From: Halomonas huangheensis
Lineage (GTDB): Bacteria > Pseudomonadota > Gammaproteobacteria > Pseudomonadales > Halomonadaceae
Direction: 5' to 3'
Length of the DNA stretch: 64,000 nucleotides
NCBI RefSeq assembly: GCF_001431725.1
Contig: NZ_CP013106.1
Location: 124,001-188,000 of the forward strand
Shown here: one piece after another, positions 24,861 to 34,021 of the stretch
Layout of the letters: each line of letters opens with the position of its first letter
How positions within the stretch are numbered: position 1 is the first letter of the stretch
Notes under the pieces: model-generated
The model's database searches: none
Told to the model about the DNA's origin: nothing
The model's input: the letters and a program-made list of their open reading frames with translations, nothing else
Translations under genes and position numbers: made by a program

Positions 24861-26321
24861 TTACAGCAGCATCGCCGCTGCCCATGCGAACAGCAACATA
24901 CCGAAGTTGGCATGGGAGAACGTGGGAATCACGCTGTCTCGAATGTGATCGTGTTGATCATCAGCGTTGAGCCCAGCGGTGGCGCCGAGGGTAATCGTGG
25001 ATGCCGGCGATCCCGCATCGCCAAGCGCGGCCGCGGCGCCCAATAGCGCGATGGTGGCCATCGGCGAAAAACCGAGGCTGAGCGCAAGAGGTACATAGAT
25101 CGGTGCCAGGATAGGCACGCTGGCAAAGGAGTCACCGAAGCCGATGGTGATGAACAGCCCTATGATCAACATCAGGGCGGCGCCGAGCGCCATGTTGTCA
25201 CCGATAAGATCGGCGGTGGCGGAGACCAGCGGAGCAATCTCGTCGGTGGCATTGAGTACACCTGAGAATCCCGAAGCGATGGTAATGATCACCGCGATCT
25301 GCGCCATCATACGCACCCCCTCGGTGAATACGTCATCCTGCTCGCTCCAGCGAAAGACGCCACTACAGGCGAGAATCATGAAGCCCACCATCGCTCCCAC
25401 CAGCAATGAGTCGAACGCAAGCTGACAGGCCAGGGCCACAGCCAGTGCGGCCAGTGTCGTCAGCAGCTGGCCGAACTTGAGCTGGTGTGGTGGCTGATCC
25501 ACGTGCAGGTCTGTCAGCGCCACGGTCTGATAGTCGCGGGGCTTACGGTAGCTGATGAAGACAGCAACCAACATACCCACAAGGATGCCCAGCACCGGCA
25601 ACAACATGGCTTTTGGCACCATCCCTGCAGTCACTGTCAGAGCGTGGGCTTGACCGACGGCGTTGACATTGGCGAGCAGAATCTCATTCAGGTAGATGGC
25701 GCCGAAGCCGGTTGGCAACAGAAGATAACTGGCGCTGATTGAGCAGGCGAGAATACAGGCCACCGCGCGTCGATCGATTCTGAGGCGATTCATCACACCC
25801 AGCAGCGGCGGGACAAGAATGGGGATGAAGGCAATATGCACCGGCACCAGATTCTGCGACATCACAGAGGCAGTGATCAGTGTCAGGAACAGCAGCCACT
25901 TGATGCCCTTGTTGGTGGCGCCCTCACTGAGGTCGAGACGAGAAGCTATCCGGTGGGCGAGTAGGTCTATCAGGCCGCTGCGAGCGATTGCCACGGCGAA
26001 GGCACCTATCATCACGTAGGTGATGCCCACCTGGGCACCGATCAGCAGATTGTCGTTCAAGGCAGAGATGGCATCGTTCATGGGGAGCCCGCTGTGCAGG
26101 GCTCCCAGTAGGGCTGAGGCGATGAGGGCGATAGCGACAGGGACTTTCAGCAGACACAGTGTCACCATCAGCACAATGGACAGCACCACTGAATTGATGT
26201 GGTAGCCAAAGGCCTGCGTTGCTAGATAAATGGCGATGAACATCCCCATGACCGGGAGCGTGTAACGGCGGATGAAAGGATCGCGGAATGGTGTCGATGC
26301 GATGGGGCTGGCGGATGCCAT
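24861..26321 (-). CDS. NhaC/YuiF-type Na+/H+ antiporter family protein
   Basis: 486 residues, about 11-12 membrane helices. It contains a paired pattern typical of the family: an N-terminal half with a GAFAVAIARSGLIDLLA segment, and a C-terminal half with IGFGDSFASVPILAPIYVPLAL and GDAGSPASTITLG. These proteins exchange Na+ for H+ or amino acids at the inner membrane, important for a halophile. The gene is monocistronic by appearance; a C-terminal stem-loop follows. Exact substrate uncertain. Confidence 0.82.
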   Translation of the reverse strand: MASASPIASTPFRDPFIRRYTLPVMGMFIAIYLATQAFGYHINSVVLSIVLMVTLCLLKVPVAIALIASALLGALHSGLPMNDAISALNDNLLIGAQVGITYVMIGAFAVAIARSGLIDLLAHRIASRLDLSEGATNKGIKWLLFLTLITASVMSQNLVPVHIAFIPILVPPLLGVMNRLRIDRRAVACILACSISASYLLLPTGFGAIYLNEILLANVNAVGQAHALTVTAGMVPKAMLLPVLGILVGMLVAVFISYRKPRDYQTVALTDLHVDQPPHQLKFGQLLTTLAALAVALACQLAFDSLLVGAMVGFMILACSGVFRWSEQDDVFTEGVRMMAQIAVIITIASGFSGVLNATDEIAPLVSATADLIGDNMALGAALMLIIGLFITIGFGDSFASVPILAPIYVPLALSLGFSPMATIALLGAAAALGDAGSPASTITLGATAGLNADDQHDHIRDSVIPTFSHANFGMLLFAWAAAMLL

Positions 26322-26477
26322 GGATGATCTTTCCTTGTTCTCGTTGCGGGAGCTGTTGTATTTGATACTGCGCCGAGGGCGGGATCAATGCGGTTGTTCT
26401 GCATTCGACAGGCGAACCGCAACACCAGCGTTGCTCGAGTGCAAGGTCACGGGGTGTCTCGAATGACGGTCTTCCCT

Positions 26478-27626
26478 TCAGGCCAGTTGGAAGCGCTCGA
26501 AACGTTCCAGTTCCGCTTCGATGGCAGCACGTAGCTCAGCGCTCTGCGGTGCTATCCATGTCCATTTCTGCACCAGTATCTTCTGCTGCTGCCGATCGGT
26601 CTTGAGGTCGAGCACGGCCGCGATCTGGTCGCCGATCAGTACCGGCAGGGCGAAGTAGCCAAATACCCGGTTGACGGGAGGTACATAGGCTTCAAAACGG
26701 TGCTCGTAGTCGAAGAACAGTTTCAGTCGCTTGCGCTGGATGACCAGCGGATCGAAGGGCGACAGGATATGCACCAGAGGAGCGCCGTCGAGCTGCGTGG
26801 GTTGGTCCAGAGTCTCCGGCTCGGCCCAGTGCTGGAATTTGGTATGGGAGCTGGTATGTGAGTCGATATGCACCGGGCGAAGCCGCTTCTGGCGCACTTC
26901 GGTATCGATCAGCCTGGCGACCAGCGGTTTCATCGCGGCATGGCCATAACAGATCGAGTCCAGGCTCACGACTCCCTGAGCGCGCAGCGCCCGAGATAGG
27001 TAATAGTGGGCCAACTGTCGTTCGGTTGCCGGTCGAGGCAGCTGTTGCCATTCGAAGTGGCGCTTTGTCAGTTCGTAACTCTTGAGCATTCCCTGACGCT
27101 CGCTGATCGCCAGGTCTCCTGAGTAGAAACCGTACTTGAGCAGCTTCCGGGAAGGCTTGGTGCTACCCCACAAGTGGTCCTTCTCCACCTTTGGCTCATC
27201 AATATCACGAATCGACAGTGCGCCATTGTGGCGAATGCGCTTGAGCAGCGCCGAATATTCATCGCGCTTGACCGTCGCGAAGTGCCGTGAGGGCTGTTTG
27301 CGGTGCTGCGTCATCGCCGGCATGAAGTAGCGATAATCGGCAGTGGGCACGTATGACAGCGCATGGGTCCAGTATTCGAAAACGCTTTTGTCGGTGGACT
27401 GAGCGTGTTCCAGATCATTGCGACGGTACTCGGGAATGCGGGTATACAAGATGTGATGATGGCTACGCTCGATGACATAAATGGTATCGATCTGCACATA
27501 GCCGAGCTGTTCGATTGCGGCGAGTGTCGCGGAGGGGCCGTTGCCGAACGGCGCACGACGGTCGAGGCGTTGCGCGCGCAGCCAGATGGCGCGGGCCTGT
27601 TCGGGGGAAATCGCTGATGATGGCAT
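26478..27626 (-). CDS. ycaQ: YcaQ/AlkX-type winged-helix DNA glycosylase
   Basis: 382 residues of the AlkZ/YcaQ (COG3214, HTH_42) family. These are DNA glycosylases that unhook interstrand crosslinks. The catalytic Gln-x-Asp lies in GYVQIDTIYVIERSHHH near residue 45. The C-terminal beta domain ends with FALPVLIGDQIAAVLDLK and ILVQKWTWIAP. It is about as long as family members. A diverged C-terminal fragment of a second copy lies at 4463-4674. It appears to be transcribed alone. Confidence 0.88.
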   Translation of the reverse strand: MPSSAISPEQARAIWLRAQRLDRRAPFGNGPSATLAAIEQLGYVQIDTIYVIERSHHHILYTRIPEYRRNDLEHAQSTDKSVFEYWTHALSYVPTADYRYFMPAMTQHRKQPSRHFATVKRDEYSALLKRIRHNGALSIRDIDEPKVEKDHLWGSTKPSRKLLKYGFYSGDLAISERQGMLKSYELTKRHFEWQQLPRPATERQLAHYYLSRALRAQGVVSLDSICYGHAAMKPLVARLIDTEVRQKRLRPVHIDSHTSSHTKFQHWAEPETLDQPTQLDGAPLVHILSPFDPLVIQRKRLKLFFDYEHRFEAYVPPVNRVFGYFALPVLIGDQIAAVLDLKTDRQQQKILVQKWTWIAPQSAELRAAIEAELERFERFQLA

Positions 27627-27846
27627 GCTGCAACCAGACTCCTTGGTTGGCCAACACAGGCAGGGTGCTGCCCGTCAGTGGCTTCCGGCGCTCCAACGGG
27701 TGCCCTGTAGTGCGCCAGGTGAAGATCGCTTCAGCAGGACAGGGTGGTCCGCCAGCCATGGTAGCGTGAATCGCCGAGTCTGCCATCGCCATTTATGTTT
27801 AGAGTCCTTACTTACGATGCCATAACGGCGCAAGCAGCGGCCTTGC

Positions 27847-29049
27847 TTACAGTAGGTCATTGGCGCCGTGGATGACGCGGGCGAGCACTTGAGCGGCGGC
27901 GCCGCGCGCGGCAATGAAGGTGGCATCGTCAATGACGCGCAGGGGCACGTGCCGGGAACCGTCGAGAAGGCGGGTCTGGTTGGCTTTGAAGTAAGCCAGA
28001 GCGGGCTCGAGAAACGGGGTGCCGAGGCGCACCAGTGAACCGCCGAGCACGATTTCGGAGGGGTTCTGGGTATGGTGCAGATTGAGCATCAAGATGCCCA
28101 GAGCCTCACCAGCACGACGCAGGACGTGTTGAACCTCTGGTTCATGCAGTCGAGGCTGCACTGCGTCGATCAAGTCTTCTTCCTCGGAAATACCGAGAGC
28201 GGCGCGAATCGACCAGCCACTGACCAGGGTTTCGGCACAGCCGCGGTTACCGCAGTGACAGTAAAGGCCAGCGGGCTGCAGAATGGTGTGGCCGATCTCG
28301 CCGGCGAGCCCGTGGAGTCCTCGTGAGAGCAGTGGCAGGTGGTTGCCTTCGACCATGCCACTGCCGATACCAGTGCCGGCACTGATATATACCAGCGATG
28401 CGGGGATGCTGCCGGTGCGGAAGTAGAGCTCACCGAAGGCGGCCGACTTGGCTTCATTTTCCATCACCCATATGCCTTGCTGGCCGGGTAGGTAATCACG
28501 AAGCAGGTCGAGGAACCGTACCTCCCGCCAGCCCAGGTTCGGGGCCATGAGCAGTGTGGCATCTTCAGGTGCCACCGGACCGGGCAGGGCGATACCGATT
28601 CCCAGCAGTCGGTATGCGCTGAGGACCGGTGACTGCATCAATGACTGCAGGTGTATTGCCAACAGCTCCGCGGTGACCTCGGGAGAGCTGGGTGGCAGTC
28701 GCTCATGATGGGATATGAGCACCTGCCCGGAAGGTGTGCAGGCGACCAGGCGCAGGCCGTGGACGCCGACCTCGGCACCAAGCATGGCAAAGCGCTGCTC
28801 ATTGAGGTGCAGTGCGCGGCCCGGACGCCCACCACTGCTCTTCTGTAACTCACCCTCGCATAACCAGCCCTTCTTCAGTAGTGAATGCACTCCTGCGCCG
28901 ACCGTCGCCTTGGTCAACTGGGCCTGGGTGGCAATATCCGCGCGCGTCAAACCGGGGGTACGACGAATCAGCTCGAGGATGGTGCTGCGGTTGAGGCGTT
29001 TCAGGAAGTGCAGGTCGCCTGATCGGTGCGGCTGATGACTGGTGGACAT
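27847..29049 (-). CDS. ROK-family transcriptional regulator (XylR/NagC type)
   Basis: 400 residues. The N-terminal winged helix (STILELIRRTPGLTRADIA, TKATVGAGVHSLLKKGW) is followed by a ROK sugar-kinase-like domain with the zinc motif CHCGNRGCAE and the VYISAGTGIGSGMV phosphate-type loop. It diverges from the sugar dehydrogenase gene at 29320, and a TTAGT-N11-ACTAA palindrome lies next to that gene's start. Together these point to control of the sugar locus, probably relieved by the sugar (xylose in the model family member XylR). Confidence 0.9.
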   Translation of the reverse strand: MSTSHQPHRSGDLHFLKRLNRSTILELIRRTPGLTRADIATQAQLTKATVGAGVHSLLKKGWLCEGELQKSSGGRPGRALHLNEQRFAMLGAEVGVHGLRLVACTPSGQVLISHHERLPPSSPEVTAELLAIHLQSLMQSPVLSAYRLLGIGIALPGPVAPEDATLLMAPNLGWREVRFLDLLRDYLPGQQGIWVMENEAKSAAFGELYFRTGSIPASLVYISAGTGIGSGMVEGNHLPLLSRGLHGLAGEIGHTILQPAGLYCHCGNRGCAETLVSGWSIRAALGISEEEDLIDAVQPRLHEPEVQHVLRRAGEALGILMLNLHHTQNPSEIVLGGSLVRLGTPFLEPALAYFKANQTRLLDGSRHVPLRVIDDATFIAARGAAAQVLARVIHGANDLL

Positions 29050-29287
29050 GGATGATGTGTCGCCCTTCTGTTGTCGGCCGGTGTGTTTCCAGTCGGCGCT
29101 AACGCCGGGTCTTCGTACAGCAGGATGTTGGTAATCAAGATGAACAAATAGCCTGGTGGTCTGACAGAACGTGTGCCTGGCACCGGGTCATGTGTCTGGA
29201 GTCGATCATACCGGGTTCCGCCGGGCGTTGCTGTACGTATACCAATGTCTCATTGAGAGCTGTCGTTCGGAAGACCAGTCTTCTTGG

Positions 29288-29308
29288 TTAGTAAATAGAA
29301 AAAACTAA
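29288..29308. promoter_or_regulatory. Candidate ROK (XylR-like) operator
   Basis: TTAGT, eleven bases, ACTAA: the half-sites match the outer arms of the Bacillus XylR operator as I remember it, with slightly tighter spacing. It ends 11 bases before the ATG of the sugar dehydrogenase, in the divergent gap with the ROK gene. Confidence 0.6.
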
Positions 29309-29319
29309 GTGAGTAAAGA

Positions 29320-30090
29320 ATGATCAACGACGTGGTGCGTTACCCCAGTCTGGAGCATCGAGTGATCTTCATCACCGGTGGTGGCAGCGGGATCGGTGCG
29401 GGACTGACTCGAGCCTTTCATCGCCAGGGGGCCCGGGTGGCTTTTGTCGATATTGACGATGCCGCCAGCCAGGCACTGGTCGACGAATTGAGCGCCGAAA
29501 GCGGGAGAGCGCCACATTACTTCCACTGCGACATTCGCGACGTGGCGGCTCTACAGGCAGTAATCGCCGAAGTGGGGAAGTCGCTGGGACCGATACAGAC
29601 ACTGGTCAACAACGCGGCCAACGATGATCGTCACAGTTGGCGAGATATTGATGTCGACTATTGGGATGAGCGCATGTCGCTCAATCTGAGGCCGATGTTC
29701 TTCGCGGCACAGGCGGCTGCCCACCAGATGATCGAGGCCGGTGGTGGCTCGATCATCAACTTCGGCTCGGTCAGTGTGCGGATGGCGATCGGCGACCTGT
29801 CTGCCTATGTCACGGCCAAGGCCGCAGTGCATGGTCTGACGCGCAGCCTGGCGCGGGATCTGGGGACGCACAATATCCGCGTCAATACTCTGGTGCCGGG
29901 GTCGGTGATGACCGAGCGACAGCTCGAGAAGTGGATCAGTCCCGAGGATGAGGCATCGATCCAGCAGCATCAGTGCCTGAAATTGCGGCTGGAAGCGCAT
30001 CACGTGGCGCCAGTCGCGCTGTTTCTTGCCAGTGCCGACAGCCAGGCGATTTCCGGACAGGAGCTCGCCGTCGACGGCGGCTGGGGCTGA
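29320..30090 (+). CDS. SDR sugar dehydrogenase, D-xylose 1-dehydrogenase-like
   Basis: 256 residues of a classical short-chain dehydrogenase. NAD-binding motif TGGGSGIG at 19-26, NNAA at 97-100, catalytic Ser150, Tyr163 and Lys167. It closely follows Caulobacter crescentus XylB in several stretches (YPSL start, NDDRH, YWDER, the QEKW-like LEKWISPE, QCLK). The reaction would oxidise a pentose or hexose to its lactone in the periphery of an oxidative pathway. No lactonase or dehydratase gene is next to it. GAGTAAAG lies before the ATG. Confidence 0.85.
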   Translation: MINDVVRYPSLEHRVIFITGGGSGIGAGLTRAFHRQGARVAFVDIDDAASQALVDELSAESGRAPHYFHCDIRDVAALQAVIAEVGKSLGPIQTLVNNAANDDRHSWRDIDVDYWDERMSLNLRPMFFAAQAAAHQMIEAGGGSIINFGSVSVRMAIGDLSAYVTAKAAVHGLTRSLARDLGTHNIRVNTLVPGSVMTERQLEKWISPEDEASIQQHQCLKLRLEAHHVAPVALFLASADSQAISGQELAVDGGWG

Positions 30091-30149
30091 GCGCGTCTCG
30101 TCTACATGTTTCAGCTCATTACTCCAATAACACAACAAGAGAGGACGTC

Positions 30150-30329
30150 ATGATCGTATCCAATAGTCCGGCAAGGACTCACTGTTGCCGAGAGCTTGTC
30201 CACACTCGCTCGGAGGTCTCTCGTCAGGTTGGTAGAGCGGTGTCAGGTAAGGAGCAGGCTGCTTCGTCAGCGAAGGAAGAGACGTTGGTGGCCAACTGCG
30301 AAAACCCTGTTTCAGGAGCCTGGACATGA
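30150..30329 (+). CDS. Possible 59-residue leader peptide coupled to the sugar symporter
   Basis: An ATG preceded by AGAGAGGA opens a 59-codon frame whose TGA overlaps the ATG of the next gene (30326-30329). The ribosome-binding site is as good as that of any gene here. The product has no recognisable domain. It could be a real small protein, a translational leader for the symporter, or the scar of a deletion that joined the start of one gene to the front of another. Confidence 0.4.
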   Translation: MIVSNSPARTHCCRELVHTRSEVSRQVGRAVSGKEQAASSAKEETLVANCENPVSGAWT

Positions 30330-31732
30330 TCGATCGCAATCCGCTCGGCCGCTCCACCTATATCCTTGTCATCTGCTGTATCGCCGCCATTGGAGGCTTC
30401 CTGTTCGGTTTTGACAGTGGGGTAATCAACGGCACGGTGGATGGACTGCAGGCTTCATTCGGCTCCGATAGTGTGGGCACGGGCTTCAACGTCGCTTCCA
30501 TGTTGTTGGGCTGCGCCGTTGGCGCCTTCTTTGCTGGTCGTTTGGCTGACCGCTTTGGCCGGCGCACGCTACTGATCGTGGCGGCGATATTCTTCCTGGT
30601 CAGTGCCTGGGGCTCGGGAGTCGCCGGAGGTTCGCTGGAATTCGTCATCTATCGCGTGCTTGGGGGCATGGCGGTAGGCGCCGCCAGTGTAATGACGCCG
30701 GCCTATATCAGTGAAGTCGCCCCCTCTGCGTATCGCGGACGCCTGGCGACCATTCAGCAGGTGGCGATCATCGGTGGGTTGTTCATGGCATTCCTGAGCA
30801 ACTATCTGTTGGCCTATGTCTCCAGCTCGACGGTTGCCGAGCTGTGGTTCGGATTCGCCACCTGGCGTTGGATGTTCTGGATGGAGCTGCTGCCGGCGGC
30901 GATATTTCTGCTGGCGCTGCTGTTCATTCCCGAGAGCCCGCGTTATCTGATCAGCAGTGGCCGTGAGGAACAAGCCCGGCGTGTGCTGGGGCTGGTAATG
31001 CCGGAGAACGAGGTCGAGGGCAAGCTTGCGGAAATCAATGGCACTCTGACACGCGACCACAAGCCGCGGCTCAGCGATGTAGTCAACGCGGCCACCGGCA
31101 AGGTGCACAGCATTGTCTGGGTGGGTATCGGTCTGGCGGTGTTCCAGCAGTTGGTGGGCATCAATGTGGTGTTCTATTACGGGGCGGTGCTGTGGCAGTC
31201 GGTCGGCTTCTCGGAAGGTGATGCGCTGCTGATCAATGTAATTTCCGGCGCGGTGAGTATTGGTGCTTGTCTACTGGCCATCGCGCTGATCGACAGAATT
31301 GGACGCAAACCCCTACTGTGGGCCGGCTCGGTGGGCATGGCCGTCACTCTGGCGTGTCTGGTGTATGCCTTCTCAACGGCAACACTGGTCGATGGTAGTC
31401 TGCGTCTCAGCGATGATATGGGGGGATTCGCGCTGCTGGCCGCCAATGCCTATGTGCTCTGCTTCAATGTCTCCTGGGGGCCAGTAATGTGGGTCATGCT
31501 CGGCGAGATGTTCCCCAACCAGATGCGTGGCTCGGGGCTGGCCATCGCAGGGCTGTTCCAGTGGCTGGCCAACTTCGCCATTACCATGACCTTCCCGATC
31601 ATGCTGGCGTCCATCGGTCTGGCGGGAGCCTACGGTTTCTATGCCATCTGCGCCGTCCTGTCGGCATTCTTCGTGCTGCGTTGTGTCAACGAGACGCGGG
31701 GCAAGGAGCTCGAGGAAATGTCCTACGAGTAG
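30326..31732 (+). CDS. MFS sugar:H+ symporter (sugar porter family, XylE-like)
   Basis: 468 residues, 12 membrane helices. Sugar-porter signatures include FGFDSGVINGT in helix 1, ADRFGRRTLL in loop 2-3, PAYISEVAPSAYRGRL, PESPRYLISSGR, QQLVGINVVFYYG and a C-terminal NETRGKELEEM. It imports a monosaccharide with protons. Genes on the same strand suggest a pentose or hexose also oxidised by the SDR. A strong hairpin follows. Confidence 0.92.
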   Translation: MIDRNPLGRSTYILVICCIAAIGGFLFGFDSGVINGTVDGLQASFGSDSVGTGFNVASMLLGCAVGAFFAGRLADRFGRRTLLIVAAIFFLVSAWGSGVAGGSLEFVIYRVLGGMAVGAASVMTPAYISEVAPSAYRGRLATIQQVAIIGGLFMAFLSNYLLAYVSSSTVAELWFGFATWRWMFWMELLPAAIFLLALLFIPESPRYLISSGREEQARRVLGLVMPENEVEGKLAEINGTLTRDHKPRLSDVVNAATGKVHSIVWVGIGLAVFQQLVGINVVFYYGAVLWQSVGFSEGDALLINVISGAVSIGACLLAIALIDRIGRKPLLWAGSVGMAVTLACLVYAFSTATLVDGSLRLSDDMGGFALLAANAYVLCFNVSWGPVMWVMLGEMFPNQMRGSGLAIAGLFQWLANFAITMTFPIMLASIGLAGAYGFYAICAVLSAFFVLRCVNETRGKELEEMSYE

Positions 31733-31740
31733 ATGCAACG

Positions 31741-31765
31741 ACGCAGCCCCGTGATGGGGCTGCGT
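31741..31765. terminator. Shared hairpin between convergent symporter and ABC operon
   Basis: A perfect 10-bp stem ACGCAGCCCC / GGGGCTGCGT with a five-base loop. It lies between two convergent genes, so it can end both transcripts, although neither side has a long T-run. Confidence 0.65.
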
Positions 31766-31780
31766 ACCTGCAACCTTCGC

Positions 31781-32740
31781 TTACTGCTCCAATACAAACG
31801 GAGAGGTGTACTGATCGACGTTGTCCTCGGTGATCAGCATGCAGTCGAACAGCTGCTTCTCACTGTCGAGGCCGGTCTCACCGCTCTGGATGTGCTGGTC
31901 GGCCAGTTCCACGGCACGTCGTGAGAAGATCGCCACCGGCTGCAGCACGGTATAGGCCATTTCACCGGCCTTGACCGCATCCACCGCGTCCGGCGAGCCA
32001 TCGAAACCGCCGACCACTACATCGTCGAGGCGTCCCGCTTCCTTGAGTGCGGCAATCGCGCCGAGTGCCATTTCATCATTACCGCTGATGACGCCCGAGA
32101 TATCCGGGTTGGCCTGCAGCATGCTCTGCATCTTGTTGTAGCCCTGGGTGCGATCCCAGTTGGCGACCTCGGATGCAACGCGGGTCAGGTTGGGGTATTG
32201 GCTGAGCACGGTCTCATAACCATTGGAACGAGTGGCCGCGTTGTTGTCGGAAGGTGCACCGAACAGCTCGACGTATTTGACGTCACCGTCGAAGTACTGT
32301 GCCCATTGCTGTGCACCCAGTGCTGCGCCTTGAGCATTATTGGAGACCAGTTGCGCTTCGGCGAGTCCCTGCTGGTTGATTTCGGCATTGATGATGAACA
32401 CCGGGATGCCGGCGTCCACTGCCTTGCGTACCGCGCCGATGGAGCCGTCGGCGTTGGCCGGATCGAGGATGATCGCTTCGGCCTGGTTGGTGATTGCGGT
32501 ATCGATCTGGTTGCTCTCGGTATTGGTGTCACCATTGTGCGAGGTGACATTGGCTTCGTAGCCCAGTTCCTCGGCGGTTTCGCGTGCCACCTTGCCCTCG
32601 GTGAACCAGTAAGGGTTGGAGGTATCGTTGACGATGATCGAGATCAGGCCCTTGTCCTGTGCAGCGGCGCTGCCGGCCAGCAGCGGAAAACTGAGGGCGA
32701 GTGCGGCGATAAGCAGGCGTTTTCCCTTGTGGAACATCAT
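31781..32740 (-). CDS. Sugar ABC transporter periplasmic binding protein (RbsB-like)
   Basis: 319 residues with a signal peptide of about 27 residues ending GSAAAQ. It is a periplasmic-binding-protein type I fold with features of the ribose/galactofuranose group: IIVNDTSNPYW start, DTAITNQAEAIILDPAN, NNAATRSNGYE and GGFDGSPDAVDAVKAG. It delivers a sugar or polyol to the permease encoded just upstream. It is the last gene of a four-gene minus-strand operon with ATPase, permease and a DUF2291 protein. Confidence 0.9.
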   Translation of the reverse strand: MMFHKGKRLLIAALALSFPLLAGSAAAQDKGLISIIVNDTSNPYWFTEGKVARETAEELGYEANVTSHNGDTNTESNQIDTAITNQAEAIILDPANADGSIGAVRKAVDAGIPVFIINAEINQQGLAEAQLVSNNAQGAALGAQQWAQYFDGDVKYVELFGAPSDNNAATRSNGYETVLSQYPNLTRVASEVANWDRTQGYNKMQSMLQANPDISGVISGNDEMALGAIAALKEAGRLDDVVVGGFDGSPDAVDAVKAGEMAYTVLQPVAIFSRRAVELADQHIQSGETGLDSEKQLFDCMLITEDNVDQYTSPFVLEQ

Positions 32741-32811
32741 GAGTCACCTCGTTGTTATAGGGATGGTTGTCGATGTAGGGCTGTGTCTATGCATGTTGTA
32801 ATTCATGCTTG

Positions 32812-33957
32812 TCAGACCGTTTTGGCGGTGGTGGTGCCCAGTGCAGAGCTGTCCTTGTTTGACTCACCCTGTCCTGGAGACATGCGCTCTGGAGGCATGT
32901 GTTGTGTAGTCGGAGTGGAGTCCGACGAAGCTCGCTTGCGAGCCCGGTATTGAATGCTGTTGAGCATCACGGCGAGCACGATCACGGTGCCGGTGAACAC
33001 GGTCTGCCAATAGGCGGAGACGCCGATGATCACCAGACCGTCGGAAAGAAAGCCGATCACGAACGCGCCCAGCAGCGTGCCGCGCACGTTGCCGCGTCCA
33101 CCGGCCAACGCTGCCCCGCCGATAACGACCCCGGCGATTGCAGTTAATTCGTAGGTGGTGCCGGCGGTGGGGCCCGCCGAAGTGAGCTGTGAGGACAGCA
33201 CCAGTCCGGCAATTGCCGCACACACACCCGAGAGGACGTAGACGGTGACCTGCACGCGTTTCACCGGGACGCCAGACAGCTCCGCCGCACGTGCGTTGCC
33301 GCCGGTAGAGTAGATCCAGCGGCCGAACGGAGTCCGGTTGAGCAGCAGCATGCATAGAATGCCCACCGCGGCGAGAATCAGGACTCCGACCGGGATGCCG
33401 AGCAGGCGGTTGAAGCCGAGCCAGTCGAAGCCGGTATTGCCCAGTTCCGCACTGCCGCTGAGGTTATTGAAGGTCAGGCCGTCGGTCAGCAGCAATGCGG
33501 CACCGCGGGCGACGTACAGCAGACCAAGGGTGGCCACAAAGGCCGGGACCTTGAAGTACGCAATCAGCACGCCATTGATCAGGCCGACCAGCGCCCCCAG
33601 GGCGCAGGTCAGGATCACCACCACCCACACCGGCGGATAGACGATGACACCGGCGGAATCAATCGGCACGCCTTGCATCAATAGGCCAGCGAAGACCCCG
33701 GTGAGTCCAAGGGTCGAGCCCACCGACAGATCGATGCCGCCGGTGAGAATCACCAGCAGCATACCGATCGACAGCAGGCCGAAGATCGCCACGTGCGATG
33801 ACATGGTCAGGAAGTTGCTGGTCGAGAAGTAGACCGGTGACAGCAGCGAGAAGATCACGATGATCGCAATCAGCGCGAAGAACGCGCGTCCTTCGAGCAG
33901 TAACCGGGCGATATCGAATCCGCGCCGGGAGGATGTGTCAGGTGTTGGGGTAGACAT
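32812..33957 (-). CDS. Sugar ABC transporter permease (RbsC-like)
   Basis: 381 residues, about ten membrane helices, BPD_transp_2 family. Conserved regions LTGGIDLSVGS, VPAFVATLGLLYVARG, GGNARAAELSGV and GGAALAGGRGNVRGTLLGA are present. The C-terminal 45 residues are a polar Ser/Thr-rich tail longer than in typical RbsC. It lies between ATPase and binding-protein genes on the same strand. Confidence 0.92.
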   Translation of the reverse strand: MSTPTPDTSSRRGFDIARLLLEGRAFFALIAIIVIFSLLSPVYFSTSNFLTMSSHVAIFGLLSIGMLLVILTGGIDLSVGSTLGLTGVFAGLLMQGVPIDSAGVIVYPPVWVVVILTCALGALVGLINGVLIAYFKVPAFVATLGLLYVARGAALLLTDGLTFNNLSGSAELGNTGFDWLGFNRLLGIPVGVLILAAVGILCMLLLNRTPFGRWIYSTGGNARAAELSGVPVKRVQVTVYVLSGVCAAIAGLVLSSQLTSAGPTAGTTYELTAIAGVVIGGAALAGGRGNVRGTLLGAFVIGFLSDGLVIIGVSAYWQTVFTGTVIVLAVMLNSIQYRARKRASSDSTPTTQHMPPERMSPGQGESNKDSSALGTTTAKTV

Positions 33958-34021
33958 TATTGTTGCTCCCGAAATGGTTGCTCCCGAAAGAGAGACTGGC
34001 TCACAGATACGTCACGGTTCC

